A stretch of 64,000 nt of DNA from Aulostomus chinensis (Eukaryota > Chordata > Actinopteri > Syngnathiformes > Aulostomidae), in assembly GCA_037954235.1 (NCBI GenBank), contig JBBMOA010000021.1, positions 10,426,501 to 10,490,500 on the forward strand, read 5' to 3'. How positions within the stretch are numbered: the stretch's first letter is position 1; the number at the start of each line of letters is the position of its first letter. Positions 13,275 to 23,477 of this stretch are shown here, piece by piece. The position numbers and the translations under genes are program-made. The notes beneath the pieces are model-generated. The model worked only from the letters and a program-made list of their open reading frames with translations, had not been told where the DNA came from and did no database searches.

Positions 13275-16200
13275 ACAACAGGATGTCTGGCAGCCCTGCA
13301 AATTAACTCTAAACAGTTTCTTCGGCTCTTTCTGGGAATTCGGTTAGTTGTTGAGTGGATGCATTTGTTTAAATTAACGACAGCGGGGTTTTATTGGCTG
13401 ACTCTATTGCGTGGTGTGGTCTGTTGAATTTGGAGACAATACCTTATAGAAATAAATCACATTAGAGCGGAAAAAAATAAATAAACAATAGGATGTGTAG
13501 AGTGTGCTTTTCTCCCTCTCTCTCATCAGTATCATTGTAACACCCTCGCAGATTGAAGCTTGTTTTCTCTCTTGCACACTGAGGCCAAACGATGACTGAC
13601 AGGAGCAGGGCTATGACAGAAAAGATCGTTTGTTTACCAGATACCATATCTCGCTTGAAAAATGACCTCTGTCGTCAGTGGGCTACAAATCAATGTCAGT
13701 ACCCCTGTTGCAATGCCTGGCTGTCCCCTTTTGTTTGGTTCTGTAATAGCTGATGACGCTGAAATAGACATATTGGAAATATGTAAGCCTGGTCATTAGA
13801 AGTAGGGCAATAATGCTGAAGGAAGCTGTTCTATGACATTTTCCCCTTCAGTGTTCTCAACAAGGGACCTTCATGTACAAAAAACAATCAATATTTACAT
13901 TGGTAAGGAGACTGAAACATTGAATTGAGTTGCGGTAACTGCCATATAATCTGCAAACTGCAGCACATAGAACATTCTGTACTTAAGCAGGGTCAACACT
14001 TTGTTTTAGACCATTAATAAGTGGTTATGGATCTGAAAGCATTTAGCTGTGCCCACAACTAACAGCAGAGGCCAAAAATGGTGATGAGCGAGGAACATTG
14101 TGTATAGAAAAGATATGATTTGCGATGTTGTGGAGGCATATCTTAACGGAACATGACAACTTTTTGGAAAATGTGTATATTATTAATCATTTTTAAAGCC
14201 AGACAAGCAAATAGATACCCATCTCTCCTCTCTGTGAGAGCTAGAGTGCTCCAGAAACCTAAGCTAGCTGCTAGTTAGCTTACCTGCAATGAACACTAGC
14301 AGGGGTAGAAACCTGTCTCAAAAGACACCAAATCACTTTTTTTTCCAAAAATAATCTTTGCCTGTGTTAATAAAACAAGGGCTCTGCTTAACGTTAAAGC
14401 AAGCTGTTGAAGAGATGCTGTTATTTCAATTAGCTATAGCTAGCGGTCATCACAGCTAAGCTAACTAGCAGTTAACAAGGATATCTAAGTCACTAATGCT
14501 CACAGAGAGGAGAGAATGGCATCCATCTGATAAAGAATATACACATATTCCAAAAAGGTGTCATATATTAATAAAACAAGAGTTATGCTTAAGATTTGCT
14601 GTGCAAAAAATGTTGAAAATAGTTAATATGCTGAAATTTTAATCAGATATAGCTAGCGTCCATTCAAGCTAAGCTAACTTGCAGTCTGCTGTCCTCTGGG
14701 AGTCTGGAGCTTTGAAACGCATACAAAGTGGACAGAACGGTATCCATCAGTTTGTGCGACGACTAAAGAGGATGGACGATATGCATTTTTGTACCCAAAA
14801 ATTGGTGTTTTCCTTATAATGATAGATAATCATGTTTATTTTTACAGAGCATCCATCCAGTTTAAGCTCTTGTTCCTGTAATGTGGAAAGGAAGAGCTCA
14901 AAACTGGTTAGTCAAGGTTGATAATATTCATTAAATCTGGTTAAGAGGAAACCAAGACCCCAGTCATGCACCTCTAGATCCTGACTAAACTTCTGCTGGG
15001 GCCTGTAAAGAAAAACACCTCCTCTGCTAAAGTCTTTCAGCGCTGTGCACACGACATTGTTTATTTCGCTTAACACTTCATTTGCAGCTGGGCCTTTTTT
15101 GTCCCCTGGTCATCTGGTTGCATTCCAAAGTGGTATGGGGGTACTTCCTTAGCAAGTTTGGGTTTCCAGGGCCATGAGCAATTGTGCATGCAGAGAAATA
15201 CTGGAAAGCAGGTAAAAAGATTTCTGGGAAGGTTGAGGGGAAAAAAAAAAAAAACAACAGAAGAGGACTGGATGTGTGGGAGAAAAGTAGTAAAGAATAT
15301 TATTTACTAAATATAAAAATTCCATTTTGCAAATTGGAGGCAATTTATCAACAAAAATAAGCTATAAGCTACCAAAATAGCAGCTCCTTGAGAAAAGATC
15401 AATAATGGTGGTAGGTGCTTGTCATCATGGCAGCAGCTCAAAATCTGCTGCTTGACACCGGCAGTAAGCAGCTTAAAAAGGAGGCCTTTCCAAGTCTGGC
15501 TGGCTCAGAATGATCAATAGGGAAAAGCAGCTGCAGCAGGATTCACAGCAGAGAAGCGACAGAAAGACAGTGTGTCTGTAGAGGGGAGGGAAGTCTGAGA
15601 TTCTGATATTTGATATAGATGTCTGCACCAAGAGGCACTGGACTCCCATAAGCACACATCTTGTCCCTAGATCGTATGAAATGAAGAAGCAGCCCAACAT
15701 TGAAGGGTATTAATTTACTGGATGTTGTTTGGTTTTGGTTTACTCTTTTTTCAAAGCTTTAAGTTATGTCATTCACACTATCTTGATTTTTCCCAACTTT
15801 AGATGGTGCAGCTGTGGCGTTGTCAGCACTATAAATGGGACCATATTTCATAGAATGAAAACCATGGTGCGTTAAATAAAGACTTGAATAAGCAATCGCG
15901 ATATTAAAGGTAGCAGAAAAATCTCCACTGAGGTAATAAACCGAGTGGAGTCGTCCTGTATTTGCAACCAGCGGAGACGCCCCCTGCTGGCTATTAAAAA
16001 GAATGCAGGGTCAGCATAGGCTTCACCCTTCGCGGTCACCTCACTTCTCTTCTTTGCTGAGTTATTGGATAGAATATGACCTGCGCAGCTCCAGCCAAGT
16101 GTCCATTTTGGTGAGAATACAGTGACATCAGTGCTATTTTTGGATCATGTTGTCCTTGTTGCTTCACTGGACACTGGCTGTGAACCGGAGCTCTCTGAGG

Positions 16201-17155
16201 AGTCATTCAGAAGGACCTGCACTTTAAAAACACGTCCGCCGACCTGCCATAACTGGCATAAATGGCCCCAATCGTTAAACGTTCTTACGCAAATTTGTTC
16301 ATAAACACATTAAGATATTTTAAACCCTCAATTTAGTCTCACAGGAGAGAAATAAAAGCCTGCTGTTAACAACACTTTGCCCTTGACATTGATCCGTTAT
16401 ACCTTATAATATTGAAGTATTTGCAAGTCTCAGCTTCAGCCACTCCGGAAGAAGCTTTCCAAACTATCGGGGGAAAAAACCACGAGGTGATGTCATCCAT
16501 AAAACACACTGAATCGCGGGAAACGTTACATTATAAAGACTAATGTTCAGAATTCAGCGTCTTCCGTCTCTTTTTTCTTGGGTCCTCCCAACATTTTAGA
16601 AACGCAGCACTGACTGACATTTAACTTCGCTGCCTAAATATCAAGTCAGAGGCGTGTCAACATTACCATAATGGAGCTTCTAGGAAAACGAGTCTTAACT
16701 TTAATTATGGTTTCACTGGGCTCACATTATCCTGCAATTCATTAAAACGACAAACCAAACCAACCCCCCCCCCCAAAAAAAAACGACCCCCCAAAAAAAA
16801 CGACCAAAAAGATGTCTATGGAGTCTTATTCATCTACCAAGCAGCAACATCGCCGCTCCCCCAGACCTGAGCCGCGAAGCCAAGTTAAACATCAAGACAG
16901 GTGGGGCTCTTTTTCTCCCAAGATGCAATCTGTTTGTCTTGCAGCGCTTCAAACGCTGACACTTCTCCGTTCATACCTGCGGGTCAACGTTTGAGTGAGA
17001 ACCGCTGTCCCCATTGAAGCTTTGTACATCGCTACAGAGTGTGAATGCTTATCCAGGGGATTTTTTTTTTTTTTTTGGTGTGTGTGTGTGTGTGGGGGGG
17101 GGGGGTGCTGGATAATGACAGAATGGGAACGGAGCCACAGGGATAAGGGCAGGGG

Positions 17156-17229
<74 letters not shown>

Positions 17230-17963
17230 CATGAAGGGGGAGGGCAGGAGGGAGGAGTGGGATTTGAATTGATGTTATCTTGGAGTCTTTGTGATGATTG
17301 CCACGGAGGGTCAGCCGGGTTATGGTTTAATACAATGGGAGACAATAACAGAGCTGACGGACAAACGTGCAAGCGCACGAGGACTCATGCACGAGCGTGT
17401 CGGAGAGCAGAGGAGCCCGCCTAGGAAGTCTTCCAGTGCAGTGAAGCTGTGAGGTTTCTGAGAGGTGACAACCCAGACGGAGGGAAACTCACAGTAATAC
17501 GGAGCCTCCTGCAAAATTATACACAGAAATCCATAGAACCCGGCTTCTCAGTCCACGTCTGCAGAATTAACAGTCTTTCAGCGTCACTGGTCTTCTTCTT
17601 TCTGCGCCCTCTCTTTTTATTTTCATTCACTCCTCCCTCACACGCTCGATTATTCAACCCTCTCATCTGCGTTTCAATTATTTTCACACCTGATTCTGTC
17701 TCTCCAGCAAATCTCCTTCATCATCTTTTATTTTCTATTCCTTGCCACCCCCCCCCCCCCATCTTTCTCTTAACCTCTCGTCCTCTTGTTGCATGCTTCT
17801 CCATATTTCACCCCTGGGTGCCCCTGAAGGTATAAAAAAAAAACAAAAACAGCCAACTGTAACAAGAGACAGTAGAAAGGAGCAGCACACTGCTGGCTCA
17901 GCGTTTCTTCACCAGAGTGTGCCTCAACCGGAGGCCTGCCAAGCAGAATGGTGCTTTCACACA

Positions 17964-18013
<50 letters not shown>

Positions 18014-19034
18014 CCTCAATCCAACCTCTCAATTATACAATTACACAGTCCAGCAGTTGCCCCCAGCAGGAACTGTTTATTTGCCTTTACCGTAGAATAA
18101 TACTGCCTTTTGTTCTGTAGCTCTTTGCGGCTGATGAAAGGATGATAAAAAGTCATTACCTCCTGCACGCCGTATTGATTTTTTTAAGCCTCCGAATGCT
18201 GTTGGTGGCAACACACTATAGCGGTCAAGCAACACATGTAGCACATTTGCAAAAGTTCCAGATGGTTGAGTGCGGAGCACTTGACTTTCTGAAGGTGTGC
18301 GGTTTGTGTGTGTTCAGTTGGGGGTGAAACAGCTGGTAAAACAAGCCTTGGTGGCGTGCTCTGATTCTAATTGCACAGTGAAAAGTGATCTGGCACAGTA
18401 TGCACACACACAAACACACACACACACGCACGCACGCACACGCACGCACGCACGCACACAACGCACACGAGGGATAAAGTCAAACAAATCTCTACGCAGG
18501 AGTTTGAAAAAATAAAAGGCAGTAGTAATGTGATCATTGGCAAGTTGGTGGAATTCAACTCTGGCGAAACAGACGGCGTCACATGGGTGAGGACTAACGG
18601 GGGTTCATGTGTGAAGGTGCTTAGATCCTGGCATGCTGCTTGTAAGGGAGCCAAGTGGGACAAGTGCCAGCTGGTCTGGTGACTGGGTCGAAGTATATGG
18701 TGCACAAGTGTACCACAATGCTCGGGGAGTTCAGATTGAGGTCAAGTAAACTTCATGAATCACCTACCATGTACTCCATATTGGAGGCGGGGGGGTACAC
18801 CTGGCCTCGGAGTTTGTTGTGAAGGTCCAGGATGAGCTGAGCGTCGCTGTCCGTGATGGCTCTCTTACCCCTCTGCTTTGCCTGCCACCATTCACCATCC
18901 TCATCCAGGTACTTGTCCAGGATCTGCTGCCAGCCCGTGGAGTTGGGGAGCATCACCATGGAGATGGCTGCGTGGAGGAGAAGCAGCAGCAGCAGGGACA
19001 CGCCCCTCAGCAGGGATACACATCTCATCCTCAT
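4997..19034 (-). CDS. crispld1: CRISPLD1: secreted CAP protein with two LCCL domains (14 coding exons)
   Basis: Fourteen coding exons join to a 521-residue open frame with GT-AG introns throughout. In transcript order they are 19034-18768, 12289-12171, 11431-11299, 11213-11098, 10488-10388, 10238-10047, 9384-9324, 9249-9183, 9063-8933, 8836-8793, 8710-8638, 8548-8473, 8372-8239 and 5048-4997 (TGA). Lengths and phases close exactly. Residues 1 to about 25 are a leucine-rich signal peptide. A basic site, KQRGKR, lies at 53-58. The CAP domain runs from about 65 to 215, with HYTQ and the CAP2 motif YLVCNYSPKGNW. A cysteine-rich hinge (about 213-245) and an acidic, proline-rich linker (246-309) follow, then LCCL 1 (about 314-406) and LCCL 2 (about 415-515). 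The DEDGEWW/KQRGKRAIT stretch favours CRISPLD1 over CRISPLD2. The length is close to the mammalian protein (about 500 aa); the linker is longer. The start is the first of two nearby in-frame ATGs (19034, 19028). The family is secreted; biochemical activity is not shown here. Confidence 0.96.
5252..5285. repeat. TG microsatellite followed by G13
   Basis: The TG tract at 5252-5273 runs directly into a 13-base G run, about 200 bp upstream (in transcript sense) of the last crispld1 exon. Confidence 0.96.
6198..6244. repeat. CA microsatellite with CG interruptions
   Basis: A CA tract in crispld1 intron 13, broken by two ACGC interruptions. Confidence 0.95.
8156..8179. repeat. 24-bp perfect palindrome
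   Basis: A perfect inverted repeat with no spacer, centred on AATATT. Each arm reads ATGACATGTAAT. It lies in crispld1 intron 13, about 60 bp below the exon 13 donor. It contains two ACATGT hexamers. Confidence 0.9.
8793..9384 (-). CDS. crispld1: crispld1 coding exons 7-10: first LCCL domain
   Basis: The exons are 9384-9324 (61 bp), 9249-9183 (67 bp), 9063-8933 (131 bp) and 8836-8793 (44 bp). They encode VTCDTKLRDQCKG, YECPAGCLDATGKIVGTVYY, QSSICRAGLHAGVIDNDGGW, FFIKSNKNGVQSVG and KYQSANSFTV. These carry the LCCL signatures: the YxCPxxC motif, the SSICRAxxHAG core and the NGV(Q)S tail. Introns are 74-119 bp. LCCL domains occur in extracellular proteins and are thought to bind matrix or ligand; that is family knowledge, not visible here. 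Confidence 0.96.
10047..10238 (-). CDS. crispld1: crispld1 coding exon 6: acidic/proline-rich linker
   Basis: This 192-bp exon encodes the variable linker between the CAP/hinge region and the first LCCL domain (residues about 247-309). It is rich in Pro, Glu, Ser and Thr, for example PPPEETEENN and PSLPAAAPTKSP. It ends in NTQQM, which matches the end of the linker in vertebrate CRISPLD1. The frame was chosen by phase: exon 5 leaves one base (G) that joins AT to make Asp, and the exon leaves a single T that joins CT of exon 7 to make Ser. The other open frame over this exon lacks any family similarity. Confidence 0.93.
10326..10384. repeat. CA/TG microsatellite abutting the crispld1 exon 5 donor
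   Basis: Twenty pure CA units (10345-10384) are preceded by a mixed CG/CA stretch. On the transcribed strand this is a TG repeat that begins at the fourth base of intron 5. The intron is only 149 bp long, so the repeat makes up about 40 percent of it. Confidence 0.95.
10388..12289 (-). CDS. crispld1: crispld1 coding exons 2-5: CAP domain and cysteine-rich hinge
   Basis: The exons are 12289-12171 (119 bp), 11431-11299 (133 bp), 11213-11098 (116 bp) and 10488-10388 (101 bp). They encode the EWDTTLERTAEEWAETC helix, the GQNLGAHWGRYRPP segment, the CNPYCPFRC cysteines, CTHYTQ/LVWATSSRIGC (CAP1 region), YLVCNYSPKGNW (CAP2) and the hinge CSACPPSYGGGCKDNLC. The donor after exon 5 is GTTTGT, a weak variant followed at once by a long TG repeat. 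Intron 3 is only 85 bp. Intron 4 (10489-11097) is mostly a palindromic MITE. Confidence 0.96.
10575..11003. mobile_element. MITE-like element with long inverted arms in crispld1 intron 4
   Basis: The left arm (about 10575-10730) carries GAGCCAGACAAGAAGATAGA, CTTCTCTC and CTAGTTAGCTTAGC. The right arm (about 10840-11003) carries the same landmarks as the reverse complement and in inverted order. The arms pair over more than 140 bp with mismatches. There is no open frame, so this is a non-autonomous DNA element. The family name is not known to me, and the exact ends and target duplication were not settled. Confidence 0.7.
13199..13271. repeat. CA microsatellite (about 33 units)
   Basis: An uninterrupted CA run from 13205 to 13270. 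A separate imperfect GT tract lies nearby at 12974-13015. Both are in crispld1 intron 1. Confidence 0.98.
14148..14805. mobile_element. MITE-like copy of the same family plus a partial second right arm
   Basis: The left arm begins with a TTTTTGGAAAATGTGTATAT segment (from about 14160) and includes AGCCAGACAAGCAAATAGAT and CTAGTTAGCTTA. The right arm ends near 14563 with the inverted ATACACATATTCCAAAAAGG. A further right-arm-like block (about 14575-14805) repeats the ATAAAACAAG start and the AAGCTAAGCTAAC motif, so the copy looks extended or partly duplicated. It lies in crispld1 intron 1. Confidence 0.6.
15935..16015. repeat. Fragment of a dispersed fish repeat
   Basis: GGAGTCGTCCTGTATTTGC and GCCCCCTGCTGGCTATTAAA followed by GAATGCAGG are a recurrent motif set in teleost non-coding DNA, recognised by pattern only. 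Limits are uncertain. It lies in crispld1 intron 1. Confidence 0.4.
17061..17225. repeat. T run, GT/G run and long AG microsatellite
   Basis: T16 (17061-17076), GT (17078-17094), a G run (17094-17105) and about 31 AG units (17162-17225) follow one another within 165 bp in crispld1 intron 1. Confidence 0.97.
17958..18469. repeat. Two CA-rich microsatellites in crispld1 intron 1
   Basis: CA tract at 17958-18009 (pure from about 17967) and a mixed CACG/CA tract at 18402-18469. The DNA between is unremarkable. Confidence 0.95.
18768..19034 (-). CDS. crispld1: crispld1 coding exon 1: signal peptide, propeptide and start of CAP domain
   Basis: This exon has 89 codons and ends exactly at the ATG of the EYM triplet, followed by the donor GTAGGT at 18767. 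The N-terminus is hydrophobic, with a run of seven leucines at residues 14-20. An NST glycosylation sequon lies at 31-33 and the dibasic KQRGKR site at 53-58. The CAP core begins with LHNKLRGQVYPPASNMEYM. pi15 has the same boundary at the same EYM position. Intron 1 (12290-18767) is the largest of the gene, about 6.5 kb. Confidence 0.95.
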
Positions 19035-19453
19035 AGGAGCTGATGATCCTCTCAGGTACAGTGGAATGGAGCGAGCTGGCGAAAGTAAAGAATTCTGTAT
19101 TAAATTTGATTCATAACTTGGGTCAATATTGAACTTGGTGAGGACAGTTGCTCAAGAACTGCTGGCTCCTGCTGTGGGGGGGGGGGGGGTGCTGGAAGGA
19201 TGTGATCCTTAGTTAAAGATGTAAAGCTACCAGTTTAACTTCTTTGAAGTTTTTTTTTTTCTTGAGTAAAAGTGGGCGAAAGCTGCAGAGCTGCGTCTCA
19301 AATCTCTAATAATAATGCAGAGACTGAACTCGAGCGCACGTGGACTTTCAGTTGTGGGATGCATGCTGTGTTGATGACAGGAAGAAACTTACGGGGGAAA
19401 AAAATAGTAATTCATCTCTAAACGGAGTGATTTAATGTTCACACTTGATCTAC

Positions 19454-19717
19454 CTTAAATGAGCTGGAGTGGAGCCCCGCTGTTTGGTATCCTGACAGAA
19501 AATCTGGCTGTGACGAAACTTGATCCGCCGCTGCAAGAGGATCCGTTTTCAAAAGTGATGACGGCTGACAAAAATAAAGACAGTCTTCAGTCTGGTTGAA
19601 AAAGTGGATCCTTGTCCTTTCGGGATTTTTGCACCAAAGCCCGCAACAGCATCGCTTACCAACATTTTATCCTCAAGTTGACTGAGCTCAAGAGCGCTGC
19701 CCCTGGCCACGCCCCTC
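19454..19717 (-). promoter_or_regulatory. Possible crispld1 promoter and non-coding first exon
   Basis: On the minus strand a GC/CACCC-type box (GGGGCGTGG, around 19705-19717) is followed by a TATA-like ATAAAAT (19664-19670). A candidate untranslated exon would start near 19640 and end at the donor AAG/GTAGAT (intron from 19453). Candidate acceptors just before the coding exon are TTTCGCCAG (exon from 19075) and TTAATACAG. This is a model built from signals only; no transcript was available. An unspliced leader is equally possible. Confidence 0.35.
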
Positions 19718-20348
19718 CGGAGGTTGGAAACAGCCCACTCGATTATGCCAAGACCTCAAAGGGTCGTGCGTGCTCTACAGTGGGCTTTAATAGCAGAAAT
19801 GTTCAGAAACTTCTCAAATGCACAGAAAGTCTTTATCCCACTGAAGAAAAACACACACTGCTGTGCTTCATATTCATTTTGACCTTATTGCACTTCCTGG
19901 ATTTCAAGTAATCTTCCAAATACGCCCTCATAGGAGCCTTGTATTCTCATTTATTTATTGTAGCAGAAGCATCTCTTTGACTGTTTGGCTGCTTCCCAAA
20001 CAGCCGCAGACTAACTTTCTTCACAACTGCATTAATGTAAACCAGATAATGCTCCCCGCAGCCCCCCCCAGTCCACCACCCCCACCCTCACCTCCATTCT
20101 CTGGTGCCTTAACAGTTCGCAGGTGACTCCTGGGGGGGGGGTTTAAAACATAAACCAACTCTCTGTTAATTCCAAACCCTGAACTAGTCGTCAGTGTTTC
20201 CCCTCCTGCTTCAACACAGTGTTAATTCCATAATGGAAAGAGGCAGATTTTGTCTTTTTTTTGGTCATCTGGTCCTTTTCAGTAGGAGCGTGTGGCACGT
20301 GGAAACAGTAGCTAATCACCGCTTCAGTGTGTGTTTATGTATATACAT

Positions 20349-20376
20349 TGTGTGTGTGTGTGTGTGTGTGTGTGTG
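20349..20376. repeat. TG microsatellite
   Basis: Fourteen TG units in the pi15-crispld1 intergenic stretch. Confidence 0.96.
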
Positions 20377-22668
20377 CCCCCTATAGCAGCTCCCCCAGGG
20401 GGTAAACTCAATCCTCTTGTGTTTTACCTGCTCCGTGTAATAAACTGAAACATTTGACGAACACGCTTCTTTCATTTCTTCCTTCTTTCTTCGCGCCTTT
20501 TTTTCCTTTCTTCATTATCCTAAAGATTACTATCAATAAATACTGTAAAATTTATACTTTGTAGCAAATTCAAGATACAAAACGACCGCCAGAAGCTGCA
20601 GGATGTGAGTTTGGGGGGAGAAAGGGCAGGGACCCACCACCCAGGTTCTGAGGTGGGGGGTCACAAGGGGGGGGGGGGGGGCACCGCAGCTGAAACAGCA
20701 ACTGTCTTGCTTTACTCTCAGGACCCTGATGAAAATATTCATTCGTCTGTTATAGAATTCAAAGTAAGAGGTAGGAAGAGGGGGGGGGGGGTGATGCATG
20801 CCTTAGCGACATGAATATCCAGTAAAAGCAAGTTTTACAGATAAGCAGTGACGTTTATTGCACTCTGGTTGAGGGTGAGACCATGAGAGTGTCACATCAT
20901 GTCACTGAGCTCCACTATGAAGATGAGTTTGCATGGGTAAAGGCGATATTTACCGACTGCCATGATTTACAGCGTGGTAATCGAGGTCAGGGCATCAGTA
21001 GCAGAGCAGTCATTCTCTGATTAATGTTTATGACAATGGCTGCTTGTAAATCTGCACTATTTGTGCCAATGCTCGAGCAACATAAATGATTTCATGCTTT
21101 TTTCTTTCTTTTTTTTCTTGTTTCTTTTCGTTACTTCTTGTGCTTCTCGGAATATTGCACACCTTCCTCTTGTACCGCATCTTGTACCTTGATGTTTTTT
21201 GGTTGGTTTTTTTTTTTTGTCTCGTACACAAATACACACAGTCATTGTTTAGCCACAGGTCCAGATGCATCGTTTTTGGTTCCTCTTCTATTCGGCATGC
21301 GGGGCCTCATTGCAATGGGTGAGGGGGGAAAAAAAAGGCAAAAAAACAAAAAACAACAACCCGTGAACTCTGCAGAATGCATCAGACATGCCAGAAGCTG
21401 CATCAACACAACAGTAGCCTCTGGACGCAACACTCTTGAAGAACACGTCTGTTGGCCCGTTTTATCTGGCACGTTACTCCCTAATGGTTCTGCTTGAGCC
21501 GGATTGAGGTCAGAGTGTTGGAATGGGGCTGGGGGGGGGGGGGGGGTGAACCAGAGCAAAGAGCATCAAGGTTATTTGGCAGATGTTCCTCACCACTGCC
21601 TCTGTGACATTATCAGCAGAAGAAGGTGAACTCAGATGTCAGGTTGTTCAGTTTAGCTGAGGCGCCTCTACCCCCTTGTGGTGGGAAGCTGCCGGTGCAT
21701 TTGCAGGTGTTATTACAAGATGTTTTAATGCACCACGGGTTTAATCCGCAATCACTTCTAATTAATTCAGAAAAAGAAAAGCGAGAGAGCCAAACCTCAG
21801 CCAAGGCCAGCGGCCCGCTCGTCTCTCACATGCAAATCCACAAGTAAAACCGCACAGAAAATAAGTAAAAGACGTCTTACAGTTAATGGTCCAACAAGAG
21901 CATTCAGAGGTTGCGTGGTCACAAATATTACTATCAGATGTAAGAGTTAATCAGCAAGTGCTGGACTGTGCCAGCAGGGGCGGCTCTTAGCAACACACTG
22001 ATAACTGGAACCAAATGCTTGAGGCAGAGTAACGTAGACACGTCCAAGTAGAACCAGCGTGGCTCCAGATAAAAGACGCTTCCAGGGTCTTGTTGTGTAA
22101 ATGGGAACGTAACTGTGCACATCTCGACATCAATCCGACTCGGTTAGGATGCAGAACATGTTGGTGCGGAGTAAGAATTCAGAGAGATGGAGATTCAGGT
22201 TCGAAAAACAATAATAGAAAGGAATAGAAAGGATGCATTAGTGCAAGAGTGCACGTCAAAAGGAAACAGCAGGAAGAGAAAGTAGAGAGAAAGGAGAGTA
22301 TTCTGGAAAAACAATCTGTCAACACATTTTATCTTTAACTTGATTCAATAAAATAGATACCGACTGCGATGCTTCAAAGTCGGCGTGTGTGTGTGTGTGA
22401 ACTCTGAAAGTGTCAAATGATATCACAAATTCTTTGTAAATTTTACTGTGAACTGACACACTGAATTAATAAAAGTCAGAGCAAGATTCTTGTCATATGT
22501 CCTGAGAAATTAATAAAGATATTGTTTTATCAAATAAAAATAACATGTCTTATAATATCAAGTAAATTGGGGATTAAAAAAAAATCACTGGATCCAACCC
22601 AAAAATTCTATCAGTAGTTTTTGGCAGTATCTTGCTGACAAACGGGATGCTCATGTGTAGTATAGCTA

Positions 22669-22713
22669 TGTGTGTGCGTGTGTGTGTGTGTGTGTGTGTA
22701 TGTGTGTGTGTGT
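22669..22713. repeat. TG microsatellite, interrupted
   Basis: A TG tract broken by one CG and one TA step. A shorter GT run is nearby at about 22383-22399. Confidence 0.95.
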
Positions 22714-23428
22714 ATTTCCTACCTTCCTTGTTCTATCAACATTCAGACAATAATACATGATCTTTGAAATATCTGTAATTTACCAATCTAGAATAATTAG
22801 AATTACATGATGAGATGAGCTGCCTCCATCTTGAAGTATTTATCAGAAGTAGACTGAATTCCAGATGTCATCCTCCTGGTTTGTCTGGATTTATTATCAG
22901 AGAAAATTTAACAAGTCACATGTTGTTCACTCGACCACCAGATGTCAGTCTCCTTCAGTTTAACTTAACTTGACATGCAAGCGTCTCTTGGTGGACTTTG
23001 AGTTGAGGGGTTGAAGAAAGAGCCAAACATTTCTCGTGATAACATCTGTCTTTTTTTCTTTTTTTTTTTTACGCACTCGAGGCGCTGATCCATCTCATGG
23101 CTTTTTTGATTTTTTTTTTTTTTTTAACAGTTACATCCTCACTGCTAAGCTTTCAGCAAACTGATAATGTTGGGGATTTATTACCGGGGAATTGCGGCCG
23201 GCCAAATATGTTTTTCGTTTTCTCCCAAATTTGTACGAAGCTACGAATTACAGCGCTCTACCAGAAACTCTATCGCGTTGTTTTGTCGTGTGTTTTTGCT
23301 TGTCTGAGCTGAATGTTTATTGTATTTCTGCTTGTGGTGCAAATAAGCCGGGACACTTCCCAGTGAAAGCCAAATGCAGTCGTGGGTTTACTCTAACACA
23401 ATATCATCTTCAAATAGTTGGATAAAAA

Positions 23429-23429
<1 letters not shown>

Positions 23430-23474
<45 letters not shown>
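23430..23474. repeat. CA microsatellite
   Basis: About 22 CA units. Confidence 0.97.

Positions 23475-23477
<3 letters not shown>

Noticed and set aside
4997..19034. CRISPLD2 as identity of the downstream gene
   Set aside because: The N-terminal DEDGEWW/KQRGKRAIT stretch, the linker end NTQQM and the RVFAVI end fit CRISPLD1; CRISPLD2 lacks the EWW segment.
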